DNA of 64,000 nt from assembly GCF_963678635.1 (NCBI RefSeq), contig NC_087071.1, forward strand, positions 38,834,438 through 38,898,437, read 5' to 3'. The stretch comes from Symsagittifera roscoffensis (Eukaryota; Xenacoelomorpha; Acoela; Convolutidae). The translations under genes and the position numbers were made by a program. The notes under the pieces were generated by a model. It searched no databases, had not been told where the DNA came from, and worked only from the letters and a program-made list of their open reading frames with translations. Shown one piece after another: positions 43,601-55,536 of the stretch (within the stretch, counting starts at the first letter, position 1; every line of letters begins with the position of its first letter).

Positions 43601-46600
43601 TTCTGATTACCTGGTGTCCTGCTACCGAGATTATTGACTGTATTTTGCTTCCTTGTGGCACCATACCGAATTTTTCCCCGGAGATCACATTAAGGTTCAT
43701 GCTCAAACTACTTGGTGCTTTTGTTTCTTCGCTTTCTGTTGCCTCGAAGGTATTCAACTTCTCCTGTAGTTTCTCATTTTCCATTTCGAGCTTCACTTTT
43801 GCTCGATCTCTCTCGTTACCAGTTCATGTTGCACTCTATTTAGAGCATCCCTCGCAGCTGCCCTATAATCAATTTTGAAGTCGTCCGTCGCAGTCACCGG
43901 TTCCGGTTCACATGTCTCTTCTGTTACCGCTTGAATCTTCTTCGTTGCCAGCTCCTGCGGTTTTTCTTTTCTGTGCGCCTCCGCCTCACTCAATAGTCGA
44001 GCCTTGCTGGCTTTCACACCCGATAAAGCTTCCTCAAGCCTTGGATGCTTGATGTCTGCTACAGCATCCCAGAATTGCGGACAATCCGATTTAAAATGAC
44101 CTTCCAAGTTGCAAGAGAAACACCTCGGGCCGAATTTCGCAATTACTCCTCTCATGAAATCTTCATGGTCGACTTCTGACGCATCTTCGTCCTCGAGGCT
44201 AAAGCCTATTGCTTTCATGCCCGGTTTGTAAAGTGGGCATGCTGACACATGATGGTCCGTCGAACTGCAATTTGCACAAGAGCGCCTCTTGTCCTTATCG
44301 TCCCTCGGTTTATACCAGTTGTTCGTTTGGTTTGCTGGTCTATTGTTAAAATTTCCATAATTGTTCTTGTAATATCCAGATCTTGATGCAGGCTTCAGCA
44401 AAAGATATTCCTTTGACTTGAGTCTCAACTCCTCTGCTCCTCTGGTGTTGGCGCATTGGTTGAGAGTGGCGTGTAATGTGTTGCTAACCTTGTTTGAAGA
44501 TCATCATTCTTCACACCATCGATGAATTTTGAGGCTACTGCCAGGGTCATCCTCCTGTTCGACTCGTCCGGTTGGCTGCGCCATCTTAGCATTTCCAAAT
44601 CGTCTAAAAACTTGTCTACCATGTCATCTTCTCGTTGCCTCCGTTTCTCGAAGCGCATCATTGCCTGGTGCCCCCTGCACCCCTGATCCAAAACGATTTA
44701 ACAAGATTTCAAAATCTTCTCAACTGTGTCCCGCTGGTATTGTTTTTGGCCATCACACAGTTTAGGGCTGTCCCTTCCAAGTTACTGGTGAGCGCACTGC
44801 ACTCTTGCCTTTCTGACAGGTCTTTTTCCTCAAAATGAAGTTTCATCAACTCTATCCAGGTATCAATGCAGCCATCAGATTCGTCTTTGTATCATCTTGG
44901 TTTCTTAAAGACTCTTCTGGACTTTTCACTACGTTCATTGGTTCTAGGTAACCTCGTAAGGAATGTCTCCAAAGACCTTTTTAGGGGTTCAAAGGCTGTG
45001 GCCATTGCTGTAGCATCTCTTGAATGCCCCGCCTGAGTATCATCGCCCCCTGATGAGGGTTCTGTATTTGGTACATCCCTTCTATCCGAATCGCCGGGAT
45101 TGTTTCTTCCTTGGCTCGCATGACTCATCCCTGGGCTCGCATGACTCCAGTTCCTGGAATCACCTCTCCCAGTCGCATGAGTGCCTTGCGTCGGTCGTTC
45201 GTTTGAAGTCTGTATATTGCCAGTTGAACTTCCTCTGAAGTTTGGGCCCCATGTTATAGTATCCCCTATTGTATAGCCTGCTGAACTGCCCCTACCTCTA
45301 GTGGATCCATATGTTCTTCTCCTATTTTGTTGGTCATTGAAGATCACCCTTGGCTCCCTGCTGGGACCTCCCAAGTTCGGTTCCCCTTCGCTTGTTCCAC
45401 TCCTGCTGCCTAGTAGCCCGTCCAACCTGTCCATACTAGCCTGAGTTCGCCTCTCCATCATCGCATCTGTCTTTGTGTCAAGTGTCCCAAGAGACTGCTC
45501 TTGCTGAGTTCTCAACTTCTCCATGTCGTCTCTTAATCGTAACTCTCTCTGTTCCGCTTCTCTTGTCATTCGCGACAAGTTATTCGCTATGTGTTCGTCC
45601 GTTCTTTCCTTCAAGCGTTTTTTGCTTCTATCAACATCTTGTCTATTGCGGTTTATTTCTTCCCGCAGACTTTCACTTTCAACGTGGACTGCTCTCTCTA
45701 GTTCACTCATTCTTATCGACATCTGTTCATTTTGCTCTCCTATGCTGCCCACTATGTTGTTCAAGGCTTCTTCAATTGATGCTCCGTTATCCACTAGTGG
45801 CGTCACAAGTGGCAGTTCCACCCTGTCGATCGCAGGTAGCTTGGTGCTGGTCGAGATTCGGGCTTTGATTCTCTGCCTCGACGTTTTTTCATTATCCATC
45901 TCTGGATCCGCTTGTGCGTTGCTGAGCCCTGTCTTTATATTGTCCCCACATCGCATTTCCGAATTCGTCATACTTACAAAGTCTCTTCAGTGGCCTGGTG
46001 TGTTTGTGGTTTTGCTTATTGTCCTCACTACACCAAATTGGTTCATGGTACCAGTCCCTCTGTCGCTGTATGCTTCATTCTCTTGAGTCAAACTATTGAG
46101 GCTGACTTGAGATCCAAAGTCAGCTTGATATTCATCATCCTCGTCTCCTTCCTGGGATTCACCTTCATCACCTGTACCCACTCCCATGGTGAATGGAAAG
46201 TTTTTTTCACTCTCTCTGAAAACGACGAGGACGTTGCCTGTTTCTCCGTCACGCCTGCCATCATGGTGTTGTCTGTGGGAGATATTCTAGTTGCCACAAT
46301 TTCAGTAGAGATGTCGGACAGTTCCGACATCTCCTCTCGGTCCTGTGTTCCTGTGGAATTGGCAAAATCTTGGCCTTGCTCTACCCGGGTAGGTTCACTC
46401 GCCAGTCTTCTGTTTCCTCTCCCCTCCGGTCCATGTATTTCCTGGTTCTCATCCTTGGCCTGGTCTGGATGGACCTCCACTTCTAGCATCGCTTTTCACT
46501 CTTCTGAGGATTTTTGACTCCTGGTCTCAACCGTTCTGCCCGAACCCGTCTCCCCTTTGTCGGTCCGGGTTCGTGTGATCCTTTCCACAAAGGGTCGGTC

Positions 46601-46686
46601 ATTGCTCTTCTCTGTTTCTCAGGTATGAATTTCCTGGAGCTATCACCTAGTTTAGGTATCCTTGACTTGTCTAGACTCATACTCAA
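37632..46686 (-). pseudogene. Gag-Pol of element 2, multiply frameshifted
   Basis: Recognisable in order: Gag start (46686), coiled coil and basic region (45971-44892), capsid-like part (44691-44425), zinc knuckles (44428-43793), protease with LLDTGA (43796-42966), RT with YVDD (42339-41863), RNase H (41921-41499), acidic linker with repeated SGE motifs (41068-40637), integrase finger (39893-39669) and core with SDNG and VERQN (39659-39333), GPF region (39064), and macro-like tail (38186-37632). Compared with element 1, about 400 bp between protease and the RT palm (near 42560) are missing, including the N-terminal RT fingers. It ends within TNIQV, before the usual KKYYLSI terminus. Confidence 0.88.
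38165..38222 (-). promoter_or_regulatory. Element-2 copy of the conserved pol block and hairpin
   Basis: The block keeps most of the 40-nt sequence with a few changes and one net base loss. The hairpin ATCGACG/CGTCGAT at 38205-38222 is perfect. See the element-1 copy at 6662-6721. Confidence 0.45.
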
Positions 46687-47145
46687 TTTACCACCTCTTT
46701 TTATCTATACACTCAATTCGATTGCTAGTGTCCTTTTGATTGACTACTGATAATAATAACACAACACATTAAATTCCAAAAGTTTTCCTTAAATAGTGAC
46801 CACGAATCCTTGTATGTTATCACGGTACAGCGTTTATAAAATTTATTCATCGCAATAATCGAATCTTAGTTGTAAGATGGGAAGCTAGCACAGTGTGATG
46901 ATATCAGTTTTTTTAAAAGATAGTGTTCACTACCCAATCAAGCACAAATACTATTGATTTTAAACCAAAATTGACAAAATAAATTTGAATATTTTCTATA
47001 AAAAACGTATGTGTTTTGTACTTTTAGTCAGTCGCAGTACAATTGTCGAAATTGTATATAAAGAAAGAACTTTCCCTGCTTGGTGCTGCACCAAACAGAC
47101 AAAACTTGAAGGCAGTTATTTTCTCAAGTGGGCAGTAATTGAAGG
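46687..47145 (-). repeat. Second copy of the element-2 leader (gag-proximal part)
   Basis: About 455 bp aligning with 50401-50850: shared CAGACAAAACT, TATCAC-GTACAGCG and leader end at the gag ATG. It stops abruptly at an RNase H scrap, showing a rearrangement. Confidence 0.75.
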
Positions 47146-47148
47146 CGG

Positions 47149-47237
47149 TATTTTTCCACAAATGTGACAACTGCAAACATTTTTGCTTTTGGTGCACCAT
47201 ATTTCATCTCAGTGTCACTTAACACCTTGCTGCCATT
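47149..47237 (-). pseudogene. RNase H scrap from pol
   Basis: About 90 bp nearly identical to 41600-41690 (RNase H part of pol, element 2). An isolated fragment at a rearrangement junction. Confidence 0.85.
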
Positions 47238-47438
47238 TCTTATTTCTAGAAGGGGGGATATTTTGGTAGGAGCCTTTAAGCAGTAACACGACTTATAGTG
47301 TCATAACGCAAGTAAACCGAATTAGCTCCAACTGAATGAGGTATAAAAACACACGAGATAGTGCCCCTGACTCTTGAGCCAATGCTTAGAGACCTACTTT
47401 TCTTAGCCTGATATGAGACTTCAGTAGGCGATGTTACA
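47238..47438 (+). repeat. Truncated alpha-family LTR, inverted relative to element 1
   Basis: The reverse complement aligns with 17337-17545 (shared CACTATCTC, CAAAATATCCCCCC). It ends at TGTTACA (47432-47438), the alpha LTR end, and is cut on the left at the RNase H scrap. Confidence 0.75.
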
Positions 47439-47477
47439 CTATCTGTCAAACAACGCAAATTATCTCAAACTACAAGT

Positions 47478-48545
47478 TATACATAGCTCTGAGAAAACTC
47501 TATGAACAAGATTGCTAGGAAAACCATGAAGAGACTGTTGCACATGGCAGTTAATCATGTCCATTTTATGTGCAATGAAATATGGTACGTTCAGAGAGGT
47601 GGTTTTGCAATGGGGGCAACGCTTGTCGTTATTTTAGCAAATCTTTGGCTGGAGCAGTTCTGAACCGCACTATCGAGGGATGCTCCCGAAATAATTATGC
47701 CCGAAAAAGATCTTAATGGAATATGTCCCGAGTGCAAGAAGAAGGTCACGTACAGGTCAAAAGGCACAGAATCAGAATGCTTATTGAACTGGTATCAGAT
47801 AAAATGCGGTGATATATCATATGATGAGTATTAAAATATCAGTGGAACCGTCTGGTACTGTAAAAAATGCATCGCAATGAGGGAGAAATTTAAGTCAGTG
47901 CAGCAAGCTAAGTTTTTTCTCCGTTACGTTGACGATACGGTGAGATCAGTGAAGGGTGATCCTACAAAAGTGCTACGGGCAGCAAACTTACTACATCTAA
48001 GTTTACAGTTAACAATAGAGTCACCAAACACAAATTGGAAATTAGCAATTTTGGATTTACAATTTAGTATTGACGAAAATAGAAAGGTTAACTCTAGGTA
48101 AAATCAGAAACCAACAGATACAGATACCACTCTAATTTTCAGAAGTTGCCTCTTTCTTTAGTACAAGAGAGGTGTGACTGAAGGAACTGTTTGCCGGGTT
48201 CTCCCCGGTACATCAACATGGGGAGATTATGATAAAGCGATGGAAATCAGCCGTAAACATTGGTTGGATAACCAATATCCATAAAACTGGTCGTTGCAAG
48301 TTGCATCGCAAACCCTTAAAAAGATCATCAGGGAGGGCAGAAGCAAAAAGAAGATGGCTGAGAAAAGGAAGTCCCGTGATTTTAGCTGCGATTATCCAAC
48401 CATCTTAATGGCTTACTATCGGTGGAATTATTGTCAGACATTAGAAAAAAAGTGCGCGGTATCACCAATGCGCAGATCAAACTCACGACGAGGAACATGG
48501 AAACTTATATACCCTCTTCATAATCCTCCTTCTCTAGTGACCTGA
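47478..48545 (+). pseudogene. Penelope-like element fragment with a Cys-rich insert in the RT
   Basis: Frame pieces resemble Penelope-like RTs: YVQRGGFAMGA then (after a +1 shift) LANLWLEQF near 47502-47663; FLRYVDDT near 47915-47945 with the following LNxLH/FLD-type region (47877-48101); and a KHWLDN/LKKII tail. Between the GGFAMG and YVDD boxes lies a Cys-rich stretch (47697-47875): GICPECKKKVTYRSKG, then ECLLNWYQIKCG, then WYCKKCI, a PHD/RING-like spacing. Stops and shifts make it inactive. No terminal repeats or GIY-YIG domain are seen. Confidence 0.72.
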
Positions 48546-48589
48546 AATCAGAAGTGGCGTACAGACTTGAATGTTGTGGGTGCAAATCA

Positions 48590-50400
48590 TCTATGTTGTA
48601 TCCAGGTGTACATACAACCGTCAGATTCATCCTTATAACATCTCAGGTTATTGAACACCCTTTTAGATTTCTACTGCGCTCATTGGTCCTAGACAACCTT
48701 GTGAGAAAAGTCTCCAAGAACCTGTTCAGAGGTTTTGAACGCTGTCGCTATTACTGTTGTATCCCGTGAACATCCCGATTGATCATTCATCTCTGTTTTT
48801 CGAGGATCTGGATTGACCCTCCTGTCCCAGTCGCTAGGCTGAGTTCTCCCCTGACTCGACTGATTCCAGTTTGTGGAATCACCTCTTCCACTCGCATGTG
48901 CGTCTCGCGTAGGTCGTTCGTTCGAGATCGGCCTACTGCCAAAAGAGCCTCCCCTGATATTTGTGGGATTCCTCGATCTATTATTCCCAGTGGCGTTGCC
49001 GTAAGAGTTACCCGTTCATCTCGTGGTCAGATTTTTTTTCTCTCTGTTTGAATGCTCGTTGAAGTTCACTCTCGGCTCTCTGCTGGTGTTTCTCGAATGT
49101 GCTCCTCTATTTCTAGACTCTGTTTCTATATTCGCTCCTGTTTCTCACGAGTCGGTCCAGTCAGTCCATGATAGCCTGAGTGCGTCTTTCCATCATCGTG
49201 TCTATCCTTGTCTCCAGATTCCAAAGGGTCTGCTCTTGTTGACTTCGAAGGTGCTCTAGATCAACTCTCAATGCTTTCTCTCTTTCTTCAGCTTCCCTTG
49301 TCATTTGCGACAGGTTTCTGGCCATGTACTCATCCGTCTTTTCCTTTAAACCTTTTTCGCTTCTACTAACATCCTGTCTGTTGCGGTTTATTTCCACCCG
49401 CAGGCTTTCTTTTTCTAGTTCACTCATTCTTATTGAAATCTGTTCACTCTGCTCACCCATGCTATCGTGTTCAAGGCCTCTGCCATTGATGTTCCGCTGT
49501 CCACCAATGGAGTCACTAAAGGCGGCATCACCTCATTCGTTCCTGGCAGCTTAGTTCCTGGCAGCTCGTGGTGTTCCTCTCTGTCTCGATGGTCCTCCAT
49601 AATCTACATATCGTTTCGCTTGTGTGGTCCCTGATCCGGTGAGATTAAAGTTCCGATTGCATGTCCGAGTTGGTGATTGTCATGAGCTCTGTTGACTGTT
49701 GTTATCTATCAATAGAGTTGTTAATGGTTCTGACCGTACACAATCGATCCGAATAGCCAGTCTCCATGTTTGTGGATGCCTTGAAATCATGAGTCGGACT
49801 ATTCAGGCCAACTTGAGACTCAAAGGTATCAATTTTTCCATTGTCTTACTCCTACTCTTGGATGTCGTTACCGTCACCTGTTTTCCGTTTCCATACTAAA
49901 CGGAAAAAAAAAAATTTCCAACGTGTTCTTGACTCGTTCCGAAAACAAGGAGGCGTTTTCTGCTTTCTCTGTCATCCCATGCATCATGTTATTGTCAGGT
50001 GATTCTCCTACTGCTGGATTTTCAATCGAAATGTCGGATTTTTCCGACATTTCCTCGCGATCAAAAGTCCCGGTCGAAGAAGCGAAATGGTGGCCTTGTT
50101 CTACGGTATTAGATTCATTTTTTAACCTCCTATTCTCGTTTCCTTCCGTTCCACGTCCCGCCCAATTCTCATCCAGAGCGGAATTTGGATGTATCTCTAC
50201 ATCCAACATCGCCCCTTTAATCTTTTGCGACCTTTTGATTCTTTGTTTCAACCACCTATCTACCTGAAACTTCTTTCCTTTTCTCGTTCCGAGTGTTATC
50301 GGTTCCTTCCATAAAAGTTCATTGATTTCGTTTTTGCTTCGGTATAAAGTTCCTAGAGCTATCACTTAGCTCATGTATCTTAGACTGGTCTAGACTCATC
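48590..50400 (-). pseudogene. Gag N-terminal fragment (outer copy of element 2)
   Basis: Starts at an ATG near 50398 (MSLDQSK, like the inner MSMSLDKS start). Continues through acidic and coiled-coil gag (50365-49874; 49460-49161) and ends at the region equivalent to about 44857 in the inner copy, where the Penelope-like fragment begins. Several frameshifts. Confidence 0.78.
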
Positions 50401-53373
50401 TCAATCTATCGCTTTTTACTGCTCATACACTCGGTTCGCTCGCTACCGTATTCGTTGCCCGTCAACTAATAATATTGACACCACACGATAAAGTTCAAAG
50501 TCTTAAGCAACGAGTGACCACGAAATTTGTTAAGTTATCACAGTACAGCGTATATACAATTTGAGCACGGCAATTAAATATTAGTTATTGGATGAAAAGC
50601 TAGCGCATTTTAATGAAGACAATGTCATCGAGCATTAGTGCAGTCAATACCCAATCGAGAACAGTTTTTAAGAATAAAAAATCAACTTTACTCGACTTTG
50701 AATAAAAAGTACTCAAAAAATGTATGTGTAATGCTATTGGTCTGTCGCATTTTAATATTCGAACTTTTTTGTAAGAAACCTCTCTCTATTTAGTGCCGCA
50801 CTAAACAGACAAAACTATAGGGCAGTATCTTTTTCTAGTGGGCGTCTATTGCAACCACCGAGTTCTGTGTTACCTATTTGCCTTCGGATTTCCCGAGCTA
50901 GACCTACTAAAACTCTCAAGGCAACCGCTCTTCCAAAAAAAATTTGTAATCGAATCCAAATGAATCAGTTTCGCACACTATTTTTGATCAGACCTAGAGT
51001 CGCGAATCTCCGAGCCTGGAACTATCTTGGTTTTACTTCGGTTTTTTTTTTCAGTTTTCATTTATAGGCAAGTTAACAGTGCAGTCACTGTTTTCCTGTT
51101 TGTCCTAATATCTAAATTATTTTCACTAAATGTCTTGTTCGTTTATGTACAAATTAGGATCCCTGCGATTGCGTTCTTAAAAACTTAGACCCCTCCGGAT
51201 CGGCGTTCAGGGAGCTTTCCGAATTGGCAAAACAGGACACTTCCGAAGTTGGACCTCTCCGGATTGCCATAAGACAGGAACCTTCCAAATTTTTACTACT
51301 CCGGATTGGTAAAAAACAGGAGCCCTCCGAACTGGTTTCCCTGCGGACTGGCAAAATACGACCCTTCCGGATTGGCAAAAACAGGACCTCTCCGAACTGG
51401 AACACTCCGTATTGATAAAAAACAGGACCCCTCTAGATTTTGACCCCTCCGGATTGGCAAACTTTGATCCTTCTGGACGGGGGAAAAAAGACCCCTCCGA
51501 GTTGGGACCCTTCCGTTTGGCAAAGTATGATACCCGATACCCTTCACGTTACGGTCTCAGGGCAAGTTATGCAAAACCAACTAACCAGGAAGGGTTTGTT
51601 CTGGCTCCAGAACCCTACGGTTTGAAGTTAAGCTGCTTATTTAACAATTTCCCTTAACTGTGAGGGGTCTTTCAATGACCATATTTCCGACTTAACTGTC
51701 GTTTTCTAGCTTCCTTCACCCGTTGTCAAGAACGACGTAAAATTGGCTTATTAGACCGTCGCTACCTCTTGGTAGAGGTTTAAGGGGTTTCAAAATTATA
51801 GTACAAAACGTGGAGGGTCTAGCTTCAAAAACCGGTGGTTTTGCTACAAACAACCTAGAAAATTTCCTATTCTTAGTTTCCTCAAAAAACAATTAGCTTA
51901 CCTTTAAGCCAAAATAATACCTGTTCTAACGGTTCTACAATGAGCTGCATCAGTCCATTTGTTCAAAAGTTATAAGGCAAAATTTTTTAAAAAATCCTCT
52001 TATTTTGTCTTATTTGCCGAAAAACTATTGATCCGAGGTCAAAAGAGCTATTTTTTTCTAGTTTAATGCAAAAACCCACCCGATCAAAAAGCGTTTTCGT
52101 CTAAAAAATTTGCCAAAAACAAAGCTATATGGACCCCTCCGGATTGATGAATCCACCAAATCAAACTCGTTAAGTTCGATTTCACCGGGGGGTAGGAAAG
52201 TTGTTGGCAAACGGGTTTCGAAATCTGTCGATTCAGTAGTGTATGTTGTCCGAGCAGCATGTTTTACTCAAAAGTTTCGAAAATTTTTCTTATTTTGTGG
52301 CTTTTCGTTTTTTCAAAAATAAAGAAAGATGGGATTTCTGTACCCAATTAGTTCTAACAACGTCCGAACTAAGTTCAACTGGCTCTTTCAGTTAATTTAG
52401 TCGAATTACAATGTAACTCACTAACTTAGCGCTTTTTTCCGTTTCAAAAAATGTCGATATCTTAAAATTTGCGATTTGTGGGGGATCAAAATATCGCTAT
52501 TTTGACCCTAAAAAACGGTATTATTACGGTCTTTTTGGCTGCAAGACATGATAGGAATATTAAAATGAGTAACCGAAATAGTAGTTTGAATAATATGATA
52601 CCCCTCCGGGTCCGTTCAATATCCGAATTAAGTTGCTTAATTCGGAAATTCGCAACTCAGTGGAGGGTAACTACAGTGCAGTCACTGTCGAGCACTCCAC
52701 AGATTGATATCGTACTTTATGTACCAAAAAGGATATAAAACTTGTTAACGATACACAACATTCGATAGTTTTTAACCTTGAGACCTTTCCTGCTAATCCT
52801 TGCACTGCTTGCCGGATCAGTCTTCCGCTATAATCCCATGACCCTTCCGGGTTGAGCGCAAATTAGCAAGCACGTGCCTAAATGTTTAACCAACCCTACA
52901 GTACAGGCACCAGAAACAGACCACAATTTTGATCGTTACGATCCTGTTTGATGTAAATGCCTGTAATAACAGTATATCTAACAACATCAAAAGGAAGGAT
53001 CGGATCCCAACTCGTCTGAAGAATGATTTCTACTGATTTTATATTTTTTTAAATGTTTTTTTTTGTTTTTTCGCTTACTTTTTTATGTTTTTGGTTTTTG
53101 GTTTCTTGTATATTTTTCAGTCGTTTTGGTCATATACCGCTTAGGGAACGACAGGACAGCCGATCCTCCACCCTTCACGATGCGTGAACTTTCTGTCTTA
53201 ACTAGGTTAAAAAGCTAAACCAGGGAATCCGGAAGGCTTCCGCGTTCCAAACAACCCTTCCGACTCCTCGTTAAGGGCCTTATTGTGAGCATACGCTCGG
53301 TTTGGAGCGCTTCGTTAATGGGTCTGCCGGTCAAGATATTAAAAGAATAACACGAGGGCGGGCCATAAAAACA
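50401..53373 (-). other. 5' leader of element 2
   Basis: About 3.0 kb, non-coding. It contains the minisatellite at 51150-51535 with scattered single copies of the CCCTCCGGATTG motif downstream (52128, 52598, 52840). An LTR-adjacent TTTTTATGGC context (sense) lies near 53355-53373, as in element 1. Confidence 0.6.
51150..51535. repeat. Degenerate minisatellite, units around CCCTCCGGATTGGCAAAA
   Basis: Roughly a dozen diverged units of about 25-35 bp, each with CCTCCGGATTGGCAAAA or CCTCCGAACTGG followed by A-rich spacers. It is unrelated in sequence to the element-1 leader array, but in the equivalent position. Confidence 0.8.
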
Positions 53374-54130
53374 TATAATTAAAAATTGTCCGGAAGTCCA
53401 TACCGACGGAAAAGGAAGCTAGGTCCTAAAATGACTGGCTAGCGTCTAAACTAAGCATCCCCAGACCACGAGGTTACTCCTAAAAACAGGTCCAATACTC
53501 AAATAACATTTTACTAGTGTTTTTGTTCAGTAGATAATAATCATCATATCCATCGGAGATTGATCAACCTTTCCCTCAACTCCTAGGTTCTCATTATCTG
53601 AAAACGAAGTTGTTGTTAATTAATTCAATTTAGGACATACGAGGAAGCTAAATGTTGTTTAAACACCAGTTTTCAGTCTTTTCACAAGAGCTATTCGGAT
53701 TCTTGAATCCGTTCGAAGAGCTGTCTTGTTGTCGACATGGAAGGGTAGCAAGCTCTTCCGAATAGCTCTCCTTATTCTCGGGAATTACTTCGTGACGATT
53801 GTAGCTGCAGGAGCGTTACCTTTCGGAACGTTCTTCCGCCAGTATCCTCGACTGTGAATTTCTAAATGCGTATTGCCGCGTTCTGTCTGTTCTTTCTATG
53901 CAAAACTCGCGGTCTCATGATTCTCGCGAAAAATAAAAAAAGGTCACGTGTCTTTGTTTTAACGAATATAGAAAATTAACATGTCAGCTCCGAGTGTTTC
54001 TTCCCATTTCGTTTATTATGTCCAATAAGACCGTTTATCATCGAAACTGCTCTTTCGTACATTCGAACTCCCTTTCAAAAAATTCGTTTCGAAGGACAAT
54101 TTTTTGGCGGCATTCTGGTCGAAGGCACAT
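53374..54130 (-). repeat. 5' LTR of element 2, truncated and internally deleted (beta family)
   Basis: Aligns with LTR C from its start (TGT-ACATTCG degenerate here) through the sequence past 25353, with an internal deletion (TCTAAACTAAGC joined to ATCCCCAGACC). It is cut at 54131 by LTR A. Confidence 0.65.
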
Positions 54131-54403
54131 TGTAACATTCGCCCGGAATTACATACCGAAGGTAAATAAAGCGACTGGCTAGAGTCTAAACACAGCTTCA
54201 AATGCTTTTAACCGTCTCTACCAAAGTAGGTTCATTTAGTGCTTCATTAACATCGGGTCGACAAAGTCGTTATTGCTTGAAGGCTATCGGCCAAACCACG
54301 CAAATTAACATAGTTACATGCAAAAATAGTTAGCTCATGGCTGGGTTCAAGTATCACCAGATCACGAGGTCACTCCTAAAAACAGGGCTGCTACTTGTTA
54401 TCA
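54131..54403 (-). repeat. LTR A: partial beta LTR
   Basis: Starts TGTAACATTCGCCCGG, inserted in the preceding LTR. Similarity to LTR B ends at about 54403, where the LINE fragment starts. Confidence 0.75.
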
Positions 54404-55536
54404 TATCGCAGAACTACAACCTCGCAGAACTACAACATTATTCTAATATCAGAAACTTGGCTTACCGAAGAACAGGAAGATAGCGAAATTTTTCTGCCGT
54501 CTTATCAACTATTTAGACCTGATAGAAAAACTCCTAAAGGTCAGACAAAGCACGGAGGCGTTATGATTGGAATTATGCACTCATTTCATTGTCAAAAAAT
54601 ATCACTACCTGAAGAAAGCCAAGGTGCAGCTGTAGGGTGCATAGTATTTTTTCAGAACAGAAAAATATTAATTGTTAGCTTCTACAATCCACCGCAAACC
54701 AGCCACTATCACCTTAACAATGAAATGATCAAAATAATTTTTAAAGAAATTGAAACATTGATGTCACAGGTTGATGCAACAATAATCTACGGCAATTTCA
54801 ACCTGGATATCGACTGGAACATCAGAAGTAGCGAAAATTGCGAATCTCAGAGTTTCCTTGATGAAGTTGATCACCTCGAACTAGAACAACATATAGACTT
54901 CCCAACAGCTGCTACGGGTACTTTAGATCTCTTATTCTCAAAAGGTGAACTGAATCTCGTCTCACTGAAAGTCAAACCCTTATCCATTTCAAGCAAAGTT
55001 TGAAATTCGAAAAATAAACAATGTTTTCCGATCACACCACAATGAGTCGAAAATGTTCAGCTACTGTAAAGGCAATTTTAAAGCCTTAAATGCGGATATA
55101 AGAGACAACCCTTTTCAAGGCTTCTGTTGGTCTAACCCTGATGTGTTTTTGTCGGATTGGTATAAATGGTTGAACATCCAAATCGAACGCCATGTCCCTA
55201 CTCGAACAAGGCATCGAGCCAGACTCGCGGCATGGATTACCCAATCCACATCCAATATCATCATGAAATTGAACACCGCTAAGAAAAAGTACCCAGCTCT
55301 GCACAACCGTGTTTTATCTCTACAAAAAGAATGCGATTTTGCCGTTGAACACGACCAAATTAACTTTGAATCAGAGCTATCTGATTCTAGATCAACTGAT
55401 AAGCTTTTCAAATTTTACCGTACATTCAAGTCGTCCAGAATACCATCAAAACTTATTTATGGTAGCAAAGAAGCTCAATCAAATGCCGAAAAAGTGGAAC
55501 TTTTTGCCGATTTCTTTGACGATAATTTCTCAAAAC
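54404..55536 (+). pseudogene. LINE fragment: apurinic-like endonuclease and linker, no RT
   Basis: 54395-55003 encodes an endonuclease/exonuclease/phosphatase domain: ISETWL, HGGV, SFYNPP, GNFNLDIDW and LDLLFS. The canonical GDFN is changed to GNFN. A frameshift near 55005 precedes the HHNE segment (usually SDH). The next frame (to 55536) is the endonuclease-RT linker typical of CR1/Jockey-like elements. It ends exactly at LTR B, so the RT half is separated by element 3 or lost. Confidence 0.8.

Larger units (their letters stand above)
25011..54130 (-). mobile_element. Element 2: decayed and rearranged copy of the giant LTR retrotransposon
   Basis: In sense order: truncated 5' LTR (54130-53374), leader with minisatellite (53373-50401), a first gag fragment (50400-48590), a Penelope-like insertion, an RNase H scrap and inverted alpha LTR scrap, a second leader copy (47145-46687), gag-pol remains (46686-37632), spacer, ORF2 remains (37194-26900) with a 1,544-bp tandem duplication, and 3' LTR C (26672-25011). 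The two gag starts show that two related copies were joined, so this is a composite rather than one simple insertion. Confidence 0.75.
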
